Assembly: GCA_030560485.1 (NCBI GenBank)
Contig: JAKTTS010000023.1
Coordinates: 1-63,988, forward strand
From: Ascoidea tarda (nom. inval.)
Lineage: Eukaryota; Ascomycota; Saccharomycetes; Ascoideales; Ascoideaceae
DNA length: 63,988 nucleotides
Direction of reading: 5' to 3'
Numbering within the stretch: the first letter of the stretch is position 1; every line of letters starts with the position of its first letter. The notes under the pieces are model-generated. The model was given only the letters and a program-made list of their open reading frames with translations, had not been told where the DNA came from and ran no database searches. The position numbers were made by a program, and so were the translations under genes. This document shows, one piece after another, positions 10,737 through 20,279 of this stretch.

Positions 10737-11258
10737 AACAAAATAAGAAAAAAGTAAGATTTTTCACTTTTGACATCTTATGCAGGAGAGGTATTTAATG
10801 ATATGTAAGCTCATCGGGAACTAACCCCTACATATATAGCATTGATATAATCAGCTGTGCTCTCCAAGCAGCGTTGATCTGGTCTGGTTCTGGTGCTTCA
10901 GCTGGAGGTCTTCAAAAGAGACCGCAAAGGAGGAAGCAGAGGAGGATGGAGGAGCTCCAGCTCCAAACGTGCAGCGGTATATCCGACAGCTTTTAAGGTT
11001 CTGGGGCATGGAGGATGGGTTTTGGAGAGAAGAACAGGGTGCTGCTTAATTTATTCACATTTGGCTTAGAATCCATTCCTTTTGAATTCTCTTTGAGGGA
11101 CGTTGGAAAGACCCAACCTGACAAAACAGATGATTTTGATCTTGGGTCTGGCAGCTTTTATTTATAAAAGTGTTTGATTTTCTTTCATTCCCACTTGTTT
11201 GAAAAAAGAAACCAGTTCTCTTGCTATCTCATACACACTCCGTGGTTACTATCAAACA
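10737..11258. promoter_or_regulatory. Promoter of the Cys-rich GPI protein gene
   Basis: About 10850-11000 is a purine- and GC-rich patch with CAGCTG at 10852 and 10899. TATAAAAG at 11163-11170 lies 96 bp before the ATG. No gene is visible. Confidence 0.55.
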
Positions 11259-12056
11259 ATGTTTTTCAATTCACTCGCTATAATAACTATTGCTTCCTTG
11301 CAAGTCTTTCTTTCAGCAGCCAACCCATTGGCCGAGGCCCTAGCCGCAGCTTTACCAAAGCCCTTAGCTGAGGCACTTTCTAAGGCTGACTCAGCTTCTT
11401 ATAGCTGTCATGCTGATTGTGGATACAGTATTTTGGCCGCTAGAAAGTGTGCTGAAGATGGTCAATCCGACACAGGTCCATACGACGTGGATTGTTTATG
11501 TGCAGATGACTCTCAATTTAACCAATTGATGGAAGATTGTTTGGCTTGTGCATGGTGTTTATATGATGACTACTGGCCATTTTTAACTGTGGCTATTTCT
11601 GAATGTTCTACAATTCCAACTACTCCAACAGGTACTGCATGTTTACCATCGAGTCTTGCAACTGTAGACGCTACTGGAAGCGAGTCTTCAGCTGAAACTA
11701 CCGGAAGTGCTTCTTCAGCTGAAGCCACTGAAGAAAGCTCGGAAACTGTTACAATAACTGCCACTTCTGAAGGCTTTTCTAACTCAACTGCCACATCTGT
11801 TGTCGCAACTCAAAGCAATTACAACTCAACTATTTCCAGATCAAGCAGCTCCAGAACAACATCTGCTTCCTCTGGCTCCTCCGAATCATCTGAATCATCT
11901 GGCAGCTCTACAGTTGAAGACAGTGAAGAAGCTTCTGCTACTGAGTCAGCATCTGCTTCAAGTAGCACCTCCTCTTCTGGTTCTGGCTCCAATGCCATTA
12001 GAACTGGTCTTGTCGGGACTCTCTTGATGACTGTTTTCTCTGTTTTGTTTATGTAA
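11259..12056 (+). CDS. Cys-rich GPI-anchored cell-surface protein
   Basis: The predicted protein has 265 residues and no family I can name with certainty. The ATG at 11259 is preferred over an upstream in-frame TTG because it starts a clean signal peptide (about 1-21, ending SAAN). A low-complexity Leu-Ala-Glu stretch follows. A compact Cys domain (about 45-110) has ten or so cysteines in the pattern SCHADCG, RKC, DCLC, DCLACAWC, SEC, ACL. Then comes a long Ser/Thr/Glu stalk and a hydrophobic end (residues about 247-265) typical of a GPI signal. The compact Cys module recalls CFEM-like surface modules but the spacing differs, so I do not call it CFEM. Its likely role is at the cell wall or plasma membrane. 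Confidence 0.85.
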   Translation: MFFNSLAIITIASLQVFLSAANPLAEALAAALPKPLAEALSKADSASYSCHADCGYSILAARKCAEDGQSDTGPYDVDCLCADDSQFNQLMEDCLACAWCLYDDYWPFLTVAISECSTIPTTPTGTACLPSSLATVDATGSESSAETTGSASSAEATEESSETVTITATSEGFSNSTATSVVATQSNYNSTISRSSSSRTTSASSGSSESSESSGSSTVEDSEEASATESASASSSTSSSGSGSNAIRTGLVGTLLMTVFSVLFM

Positions 12057-12978
12057 ACTTAATTTTACTATTTTGCTTTTTTTCTGGCTTTTTTTTGCTT
12101 CTGTTTCTTTCGTAATAATAATTAATAAATAATACTAATATTGAACAAAAAACGTTATGCATTTGATCTCCCAGTCCATTGGTTCCAGAGCAACGGAATC
12201 TTTCAAACATGCATTAGCACACGTTTTCCAGTGTCCACGCACATTTCACCACGTGTGCAGATTAGAGTTGAACATCCCATGCACACGCAAACTTTGTTCT
12301 GAGGTCATTTTCTCACAAACTGCTTCCGTTCCCTCCTCTCTGTCATTTTCTCTCTTTTCTTTTGTGGATGGCATTATCTTTGATGAATCAAACTCACGCA
12401 AATGACTTGAGCAACGCTAATAAAACCAATATCCAGCGAAAAATGGCTAACTTAAATCTCGCTCACCCTTTTTCACCATCATGGAACACTTGCAACACTG
12501 CAGATTAGCAATTTAGCCTCCCACCAACAAACCTATTGTATTTGATTGCTATCTTTTTGCTTGATTTTTCTCGAGTTATTGCACCATATGGATTTGGTAA
12601 TTTATTCATCATGAATGAATGATAAATGGATTTCAAATTCATTGAATCATACCTTTACATCATGATTTGTTCTCGCCATTGGTGTCGAGATCTCCATCAT
12701 AACAATAAAACAACAACACAAAAACAAAAACACTTTGGGGGGGTTTTGGATTTATACTTATTTTGCAATTGCATATAAATTAGGCAATTTCCATTTTTTA
12801 TTCAACTGATTTTTCACATCTTCATTGCCTTCACAATTTACAAATTTATTAATATCTTATTGTTTACAAATCGCAATAATATACCAATTTAATCGCCACC
12901 TCCATTTTCAATTATAATTTTTAATTCTTAAATAATCTTATCACCAGTTTACTGCTTTTTTTGTTTTTGACAATAACG
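12057..12978. other. Long intergenic, no supported gene
   Basis: It holds the terminator of the GPI gene and upstream sequence of the small ORF at 12979. CCACGTGTG near 12250 is an E-box-like site. A real-ATG ORF at 12157-12405 (82 codons) has no domain, biased composition or conserved look and is not called. The last 200 bp are very AT-rich and poly-pyrimidine, as in yeast leaders. Confidence 0.4.
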
Positions 12979-13251
12979 ATGACATATACCGAATTAGTTC
13001 CAGGTTTAAACATAAGAGATGAACCAGTTGAATATCTTTATTTATCAAATCGAATTTCTGATCCTGTCGTAATTCAAGGAGTTTCCCCATTATCAATACA
13101 TTGCATACCAAAGTCGTTAAAAAGATCAGAAAGTGTTTCCTCAACTCAATCTTCTGATGATCTTTTTGCACACAACAGAAGATCATCCATTGCATCTATT
13201 AATTCCGCCTACACGAATGTTAGTGAATTTGAAGCTGTTATTTCCAAATAG
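12979..13251 (+). CDS. Small hypothetical protein, 90 residues
   Basis: I do not recognise this protein. It starts MTYTELVPGLNIRDEP and has a balanced, soluble composition with no membrane segment. The second half is rich in Ser with basic residues (KSLKRSESVSST, HNRRSSIAS), which look like sites for basophilic kinases. Reasons to keep it are a true ATG, a pyrimidine-rich leader, an AT-rich tail and an own interval between two other genes. The reason for doubt is length only. It could be a small regulatory protein or a chance ORF. Confidence 0.5.
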   Translation: MTYTELVPGLNIRDEPVEYLYLSNRISDPVVIQGVSPLSIHCIPKSLKRSESVSSTQSSDDLFAHNRRSSIASINSAYTNVSEFEAVISK

Positions 13252-13856
13252 TATTCAAATTAGATTTTCATAAATCAATTTCCTTCTTTTTTTTCTACTA
13301 TTTCTGGTTTTGTTTTTATTCATATTCGTATTTTTATTTATGTTTTTGTTCCTATTTTTATTCAGATTCAGTATGGTTTTTAGCTGTTGGTAATTATATT
13401 CTCTTGCAACGATTGAAATGGTTTTTAGTTCCTTTTTTATGTAAAATGTTTATATTTATAAATATAATTTAAACAATCTTATTAGTAGCCTTTATAAGTG
13501 TAGAACATACTCGCTATCATATTGGTTAACTTTGTATTAAATCTTTACCCACTGACCGACGGCCATCCTCCAGTTTCTGCTCTTGACACTCGCTAATTAT
13601 TTTTTGGTGGAATAGTAATCAGAGGATGGATTTCACGGATACATTTGTCGCTCCATCGGTTTTATTCCTACTCAAAATCTTTCCATTATTGATGTAATCA
13701 TCACCTCTAACTGAAATAAACAAAACACAATCAAAAAGACGCATTATTATTCTTTGAGTTCTTCGAGTTCTTCTATATTATCTCTAGTATCTCTAGTATC
13801 TCTAGTATCTCTAGTATCTCTAGTATCTCTAGTATCTCTTTATTTGTTATCTGAAA
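13252..13856. other. Intergenic with a 9-bp tandem repeat before CDC50
   Basis: AT-rich and pyrimidine-rich sequence. The 9-bp unit TCTCTAGTA is repeated about seven times at 13780-13838, ending some 20 bp before the CDC50 ATG, so it lies in the promoter or leader. No gene is visible. Confidence 0.6.
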
Positions 13857-15234
13857 ATGCCTTTCAGCTTAAAAAGAAGACACCATCAACATGATGAATC
13901 AGACTCAATGTCTGATTCTGATAATGAGACTGATCAAGCTCCCAAGGTGAAAAATAGAAGACCAGTTGGTACGTTGACCAATTATCTTAATATTATTTAA
14001 TGATCTTTAAAACATAAAATTCTAACATAACCTTATAGAGAATAGTTTTACACAACAACGTTTGAAGGCTTATCAGTATGTTCATTTATTTTATTTTGCT
14101 CTTTTTACCCAATCCAATGAACCAATTTTTTACTAATTTTTTTTCCTTAATTTTCCAATTTTGTTTTACTTTTCGTGCTTATAAAGTCCTATAATAACCC
14201 CAAAGACTGTTATTCCATTATTACTAATTACTGCTATAATATTCATCCCATTGGGAGCCGGTATGCTTTATGGTTCTAACCAAGTCGAAGATTTAACTAT
14301 TGAATATACACAATGCGAAAGCCAGGCACCAATGAACCGTTTTGCTGAAATACCTGATGATTACTATGACTTTAGATTTAAAGAAGATATCACAATAAAA
14401 CCGCAATGGAAATACACTGTAAACTTATCTGAATCCGATCCTGAAGAAAATGGGTTATGCCATTTACAATTTCAAATCCCTAATGACATTGGGTCTCCTG
14501 TCTTCTTTTTCTACAAATTGAATAACTTTTATGCAAACCATAGGAGATATGTTGTTTCATTTAGTGAAGATCAAATTAATGGTAAACCTGCTTCTCTTGA
14601 CGCCATTAAAAATACAGTAGGTGAAAACTGTGAACCTTTATCTGTTGACAGTAATGGGACAAGATACTATCCATGTGGGCTAATTGCAAACTCATTATTC
14701 AATGACACTTTTACAATGCCCAAGGGCGTTAACCAAACCTCTACCGATTACGATATGACCCAAGAGGGTATTGCTTGGGAGAGTGATAAAAATAGGTTCA
14801 AGAAAACCACTTATGATCCATCTGAAGTTGTTCCTCCACCAAATTGGATTAAACGATTTCCAAATGGCTATACCGAAGAAAACATGCCTGATATCTCAAC
14901 TTGGTATGAATTTCAAAATTGGATGCACCCAGCTGGTTTACCAACATTTTCAAATTTGTATTATAGAAATGATGACGACGAATTTTTGGAAGGAACTTAT
15001 GAAGTCGTGGTTGGGCTACATTGGCCTGTTAAGCCATTCAATGGAAATAAATACATCTACATAACTACAAGGTCTATTATTGGCGGCAAAAACTCGTTTT
15101 TGGGTGTTACTTGGATTGTGGTTGGAGGCATTTGTTTCCTTTTGGCTATCTTATTTCTAATCGTTCACCTCGTTGCACCAAGAAAGAGTGGTGATACAAG
15201 TTATTTGTCATGGAAAAAGGAAAAAGATATTTGA
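13857..15234 (+). CDS. CDC50: Cdc50-family flippase subunit (three exons)
   Basis: The spliced protein has 398 residues. Cdc50 proteins are the obligate partners of P4-ATPase lipid flippases in Golgi and endosomal membranes. Exons are 13857-13968, 14039-14075 (37 nt) and 14187-15234. The introns have GTACGT and GTATGT donors, branch-like CTAAC and TACTAAT, and TAG and AAG acceptors. Splicing joins NSFTQQRLKAY to the PIITP motif, exactly as the family demands. There are two membrane segments, one just after the PIITP motif and one near 355-380, with a glycosylated loop between (several N-x-S/T) containing NFYANHRRYV and YPCGLIANS. The N-terminus is acidic and charged. CDC50 fits better than LEM3 by eye but paralogues are close. 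Confidence 0.93.
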
Positions 15235-15715
15235 TTGTGAAGCAATGAGGATAGCTACTGAACACTTGGTGTGTAATATAATAAAGCGTAATAAATTACA
15301 TGTCAAGCATCTTCCTTCAATATCTTTGATATTAGATCTGACTTAAAAATGATTGTTTTGTACGCATATTGTTTTCATTTCTTTGTTTTACTCTTATTGT
15401 TCTTATTATTCTCTCTAGTATTACAAATATTTTGTGTTTTCTCTCCTTGTTTTCTATACCTACTGTTCTTTAATCACTTTATTTTACTATGAACTATTTT
15501 ATAACCACGTCTACATCAAAGCCGTAACTTCCAAACCAATTGATACAGCAAAAGAAGCACATGAAACAGCCTTCACGTGTTGCAAAGCTTGATTCGAAAT
15601 CTCTGTTGTTTTTTACATTTTTGTGCGCTGTTTTTCTCCTGGAAAGCAACTTCAGCAGCTTTAAAAAAGTACTTGCTGCCAGATTTTATGCTCCAGTCCT
15701 TCTTGTTTTACAACA
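15235..15715. other. CDC50-ENV9 intergenic
   Basis: An AT-rich 3' region is followed by the ENV9 upstream region, with a CACGTG core (CTTCACGTGTTG) near 15575. Nothing else is visible. Confidence 0.35.
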
Positions 15716-16711
15716 ATGAACAAATTTGATCCCAATAACTTGCCTTATGTTAATCCATCTACAGATCGCCGTGTTTGTATTATAACTGGTGGTAACAGTG
15801 GAATAGGTTGGTACACTGTTTTACATTTATATCTCCATGGATTTGTTGTTTACATTGGTGGAAGAAGTAAAAACAGAGTTGATAAAGCTACGATAGAAAT
15901 CAAGAATGAAGCCATGAAAAGAAGGATCTTCCATTCCAAAGAGGAGTTGAATTCCAAAAAGTGTGGTGAATTGAAGTTTTTACAATTGGATTTATGTGAT
16001 TTGAACTCTGTTGAAACAGCGTCTATAACATTCAAGAACCAAGAGTCTTCTTTAAATTTGCTAATCAATAACGCCGGTGTCATGGCCTTACCATACTCAA
16101 AAACTAAAGACGGATTTGAAATTCAGTTACAGACTAATTTTATTTCACATTTTTTATTGACTCAGAGGCTAATTCCATTAATGGAAAAAAAAGATGTGAT
16201 TGATCCTCGTATTATTTATTTATCATCAATTGGTCACAGATTTCAATTTTATCCATTTAATATGGATTCGACGTTTAATTTCAAACCGAATATTCTATTT
16301 ACTTGGTTTCGATATGGAATGGCAAAAACTGCTGGAATCCAGTATATGAAAATGTTATCTTTGAAAAATCCAAAAATACTAAGTGTTGCAGTTCATCCTG
16401 GATTTGTCATGAACACCAATTTATTTAGTTATTGGACAAGATTACCATTAATTGGAATTATATTTTGGATATTTTTTCAAATATTTGGCTTCTTTTTTGG
16501 AGTAACAAATGAAGAAGGTGCTTATGCCACATTAAAGTGCGCATTATCAAAGGAATTGACTCCTGAAACAGATAATGGCAAATATTATGCTACTCATGGC
16601 ATAGAGACTAATCCAAGCGGTGTTGCTTCTAGCATGGATAATGCTGCTGCTACATGGCTCTGGACGGTTCATAAGCTAGAAGAACTTGGTTATCATATTC
16701 AGGAATTATAG
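15716..16711 (+). CDS. ENV9: Env9-like short-chain dehydrogenase of lipid droplets
   Basis: The predicted protein has 331 residues. Env9 is an NAD(P)-dependent oxidoreductase of lipid droplets, linked to vacuole morphology. The SDR features are the nucleotide-binding motif TGGNSGIG near residue 25, NNAGVMA, an SSIG active-site serine, and the YGMAK catalytic Tyr-Lys pair. The stretches WYTVLHLYLHGFVVY, VHPGFVMNTNLFSYWTRLP and the hydrophobic GIIFWIFFQIFGFFFGV segment (lipid droplet hairpin) are characteristic of Env9 and not of general SDRs. The length is the same as in Saccharomyces. ATG at 15716 has the AACA context. Confidence 0.94.
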   Translation: MNKFDPNNLPYVNPSTDRRVCIITGGNSGIGWYTVLHLYLHGFVVYIGGRSKNRVDKATIEIKNEAMKRRIFHSKEELNSKKCGELKFLQLDLCDLNSVETASITFKNQESSLNLLINNAGVMALPYSKTKDGFEIQLQTNFISHFLLTQRLIPLMEKKDVIDPRIIYLSSIGHRFQFYPFNMDSTFNFKPNILFTWFRYGMAKTAGIQYMKMLSLKNPKILSVAVHPGFVMNTNLFSYWTRLPLIGIIFWIFFQIFGFFFGVTNEEGAYATLKCALSKELTPETDNGKYYATHGIETNPSGVASSMDNAAATWLWTVHKLEELGYHIQEL

Positions 16712-17407
16712 TGGCACTTTATGATGGAAAAAGTTGTAATATCAATTTATTTTATTATTTTATTTTTAATTTGCTTTATGCCTTTTTATTATAATTTTTT
16801 TCTTTCTTTTTTTCAGTTTAATTCTAGATTTCTATTCTCATAATTGTTTTTTTAATTTTTTTTCAATTTAAATTTGCTATTTTATCTTTTTTGCATTTTC
16901 TGATTTTTATCTCTTGATCTGGTTCAAAATTTGGTCATTAGTTGTGTCTTATATCTTTTTTCTATCTTTGCCTTTTTATTTCTTTTTGTTTTAATTAGCT
17001 TTTAGGTTTTATTGATTAATCGCATTACCTTACCAATAGTTAATGTCAGCAACAAATGTATATTTGTTTTCACCATTAAATTTGGGGAAATATAACTGAA
17101 GTAAAAAAAAGCCATAAACGAAGATAAACAACAGACTTTTTTGATGTATTTCTATGAATCAAACCAAACCACCAGATCTTGAAGCCCTAGAGCTGAACCT
17201 AAAATTATGGATACACACGTGTATATGCTGGAAAATGGCAGCTTTGCAGATTTTGATGCGGTGTGGCAAATCAGGAAACATCCAACATTTGTGTTTATTT
17301 TATCTTAGTAACAAAATGTGCTTAACATTTTCTTGCTTTGAAATATACCTCTCAAATTTACCTTCAAATTAATTTGTTGATTTTGACACTAAAGGCAAAA
17401 TAACAAA
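16712..17407. other. ENV9-YBP intergenic
   Basis: About 16750-17000 is very T-rich terminator-like sequence. A perfect palindrome ACACGTGT at 17215-17222 is a good E-box (Cbf1/Pho4-like) about 190 bp before the next ATG. A 72-codon ORF at 17154-17372 has no domain and is not called. Confidence 0.45.
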
Positions 17408-19936
17408 ATGTCCAACATTGAAACCAATAAAGACAATTCTGGATTAGATAGCAAGGCATTCTTAGCCCCCCAACACACTTTGCCCTCTTCAGAAGATCTG
17501 GATTCAATTTCTGTCGATACAATTTGTCAATTTTTTCATGATGCTGCAAAAGACGCTATCAAAACCAAAGATTTTATTTCCTATTCTACTTTGATTGACA
17601 TTTATTTATCGAATTCAAATAATTACAATGATGATGAAATGGAAAAATTGTTGGCAACGTTACATGAGATTTTAAGAAATGATGTTGAATTCAATAATAA
17701 TGAATTGATTTATGAAATTGGTTGGGATTTGCCTGAAGTTCTAATAAACTTTATAGAATCTTCTTCTTTTAAATTCAAAAGTTATCTTGGTAATGCTTCT
17801 TGTATAAAATCCTCCTTATCTATCTTTGATCTATTGGCAAGATATGGGAATCCAAAGGAATTATTTCTCAAGGCATGCGAATTATTGTCATCCTTAAAAT
17901 GCCACTTCAAAGAAAATCGGAATGATAAAGAAGATGAGCAAAAGGAAACCGGTAATGCTAGTAAAGATGAAGAAAATCAAAATGAAGATCAGTTGAATTT
18001 GGAATTCCTAGCTGACCAATTTTTAAATGATGAACTTAAGGAAAGATTTTTTGATATTAAATTTCATTCTTTATTAGAGTTATTACTGGCTTCACTAAAG
18101 AGAATCCATACTAACAGTCCTTCAAAGTTTTTAGTTATGGCAATAACCGCTCTTTTAAAACTATTAAACAATAATGTGGATGAGATACTTAATCTCTCTT
18201 TCTTAGCTAGAAGATTATATGTTTTTGCAAGAGATTATATACCCCCTTTACCATTGGATCCTCCTAAAGATAGTACCTTTGACAATATTTATCAATTTAC
18301 GGAAGACGAACTATATTTACAAAGAAAATTATTGCAATCATTTATAACTCACTTAGCTGAATTATCCTTAAAATATACTGACCTAAGTTTATCTTTGAAT
18401 TTTTATTCACAATTACAGTCAAAATTCTCACTAGGTAACAAACCAGTTATTTCCAAATCAAAATCAAATAAAAAATCTAGTAAAATTAAAACAAATAATA
18501 ATGATTTTAGTAATGTGATTCAAAAAAACATTCAAAATTATAGATCCACTAACGATGAAATGTTGAGAGAGATCACTTTAAGATTGATGGAATTATCTCA
18601 ATCATTTGACTTGAATTTAGAAGAAATATTTGAGGCCGATTTTATTAATTATTCAAAGGAATTATATTTAAAAATTTTACTGGAAAAGGGAACTTTAAAT
18701 ATAATTTCAAATTCAATTAAAGATCAAAGTTTAAGAGAAGAATTTATAATCAGAGAGATTTTTAGGATTTCAAATGATGATTTTAGAAAAAATTCTTTTA
18801 TTTCAATGAATGCTAATGGGTTTTCAAAAAAAATTGGCAATAATAATGATAATGATGGCATTAAATTATCGAAGATTGGTTTACTATATATTTGTTTTTT
18901 TTCATTCAGTGAAAAATTAGACTCCAATGAAGAAATGACAAAGAAAAATATTATTAGCTCATTGCTAAACTTTAAAGATGTTTTGTTATTATCTATAAGA
19001 TTTTTAACTCCGGTTTTATTGATTTCAAATGATGAAAATCTCACATTATCAGACGTTCTAAGCTTTAGAATAGCAGAAAAAAGAAATAGAGTGTACGCTG
19101 AAATTAAAGACTCTATTCTTTTTGGTCTTTGGTTATCAATTTCAAGAGAGTGTTTTGTTAATAATGATATTAAAGATATTTCAAAGGATAAAAATTTGAG
19201 AATTTTTTTGAAAATTTTATTGCAAACTTTAACAAGTATTATTTCAGCTGATGAAAAGGAGAATAGTATAAGGCAATTGATTTATACGTTAATTGTAAAA
19301 ATATTGTCATTAAGTGATGAAGAATTTTGCTGGGAGTTTTTAAAAGACTCGATAGAATTTTGTCCTTATTTAAATGCTAGAATAGCGATGGTTGGAATTT
19401 TAAAAGATTTGTTGACTAGAAATAAACCAGTTATCAAAGACAGTATTTCAAATATAGAGGAAAGTTTGAAAGGAATGAAAATAAGCGAAAACTCTTCAGA
19501 AGAAAAAGCAGAGATTTTAAAACAATCTCAATCCCAACCACCATTTTTACCACCCAGAAGTTCTAAATTTATCACTTTAACCAATCCAAGGTTGCAAGAG
19601 ATTATTGAATTATTCAAACGTTCAGTGGAGGAGACTTTTACTATTTCTATAAATAAAAATGAGGATGAAAATTCCATCATAAGTCTAGATCTGGAATCTA
19701 AGAAATCTAAATACAAAAATGGAATTGATGAAAACGATTTCAAATTGTTATTGACATATTTAAATTTATTGATTGGGATTAAAAATATGGTGCCCAAGGA
19801 GATAATTCAAAAAGAGGTGGTTAGCCTTATTGAAGAAACAGTTAAGGGATTCAAGGAAGTTGCTGGAAAGAACCCCAAGGAAAACTCACCTAACGTGGAT
19901 CTTTTATTATTTATCTTAGAGAATTTTAGTAAATAA
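17408..19936 (+). CDS. Ybp1/Ybp2-family protein (Yap1-binding / kinetochore-associated)
   Basis: The predicted protein has 842 residues. In Saccharomyces Ybp1 protects Yap1 and promotes its peroxide-induced oxidation, and Ybp2 associates with the central kinetochore. The N-terminal quarter carries the family signature YEIGWDLPEVLINFIES followed by a Leu-rich helical region and KACELLSSL. The rest looks like a long alpha-helical repeat protein with acidic, Asn- and Lys-rich linkers (about 175-200 and 340-370). It is longer than Ybp1 (about 670) because of these linkers. A PPF-LPPRSSKF patch lies near 715. Sequence alone cannot say whether it serves the Yap1 or the kinetochore role. Confidence 0.82.
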   Translation: MSNIETNKDNSGLDSKAFLAPQHTLPSSEDLDSISVDTICQFFHDAAKDAIKTKDFISYSTLIDIYLSNSNNYNDDEMEKLLATLHEILRNDVEFNNNELIYEIGWDLPEVLINFIESSSFKFKSYLGNASCIKSSLSIFDLLARYGNPKELFLKACELLSSLKCHFKENRNDKEDEQKETGNASKDEENQNEDQLNLEFLADQFLNDELKERFFDIKFHSLLELLLASLKRIHTNSPSKFLVMAITALLKLLNNNVDEILNLSFLARRLYVFARDYIPPLPLDPPKDSTFDNIYQFTEDELYLQRKLLQSFITHLAELSLKYTDLSLSLNFYSQLQSKFSLGNKPVISKSKSNKKSSKIKTNNNDFSNVIQKNIQNYRSTNDEMLREITLRLMELSQSFDLNLEEIFEADFINYSKELYLKILLEKGTLNIISNSIKDQSLREEFIIREIFRISNDDFRKNSFISMNANGFSKKIGNNNDNDGIKLSKIGLLYICFFSFSEKLDSNEEMTKKNIISSLLNFKDVLLLSIRFLTPVLLISNDENLTLSDVLSFRIAEKRNRVYAEIKDSILFGLWLSISRECFVNNDIKDISKDKNLRIFLKILLQTLTSIISADEKENSIRQLIYTLIVKILSLSDEEFCWEFLKDSIEFCPYLNARIAMVGILKDLLTRNKPVIKDSISNIEESLKGMKISENSSEEKAEILKQSQSQPPFLPPRSSKFITLTNPRLQEIIELFKRSVEETFTISINKNEDENSIISLDLESKKSKYKNGIDENDFKLLLTYLNLLIGIKNMVPKEIIQKEVVSLIEETVKGFKEVAGKNPKENSPNVDLLLFILENFSK

Positions 19937-20279
19937 TATCAAGCCATCGGTTATATATGATGATTATATATGATGATTATATATGATGTTGTAATGAAAG
20001 TTAAATTTTAGTATATATTAAGTGTATTTTGTGTAGATATTCAGAATTACAGTTTAAAGGTACTGCTTCAACTTTCATGTGCTTGCAGCAAGAACCTGCA
20101 CGTTTTTAGACTTGTGTCTTTGGTCTTTCAGGGCTAAAAAATCAAGGAGCAATGAGTAAACAATATAATCCAGCTACAATAATAAAGCAACTGCTGCTGA
20201 ATCAAATAACACTCAAAGACTAACCTATTGTAATTGTCAATTGGCAAATAACAGGAATAGTGATAAGATAGCACTGAAA
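19937..20279. other. YBP-RRD1 intergenic with a 13-bp tandem repeat
   Basis: A 13-bp unit close to TTATATATGATGA is repeated three times at 19951-19989, right after the YBP stop. Near the RRD1 start there is GACTAACC followed 34 bp later by AACAG, which resembles a branch site and acceptor, but no good donor was found. Confidence 0.45.

Noticed and set aside
12157-12405. 82-codon ATG ORF
   Set aside because: No domain, no sensible context and biased towards Ser/Phe; probably chance.
17154-17372. 72-codon ATG ORF before the YBP gene
   Set aside because: It overlaps the likely promoter (E-box palindrome) and has no recognisable features.
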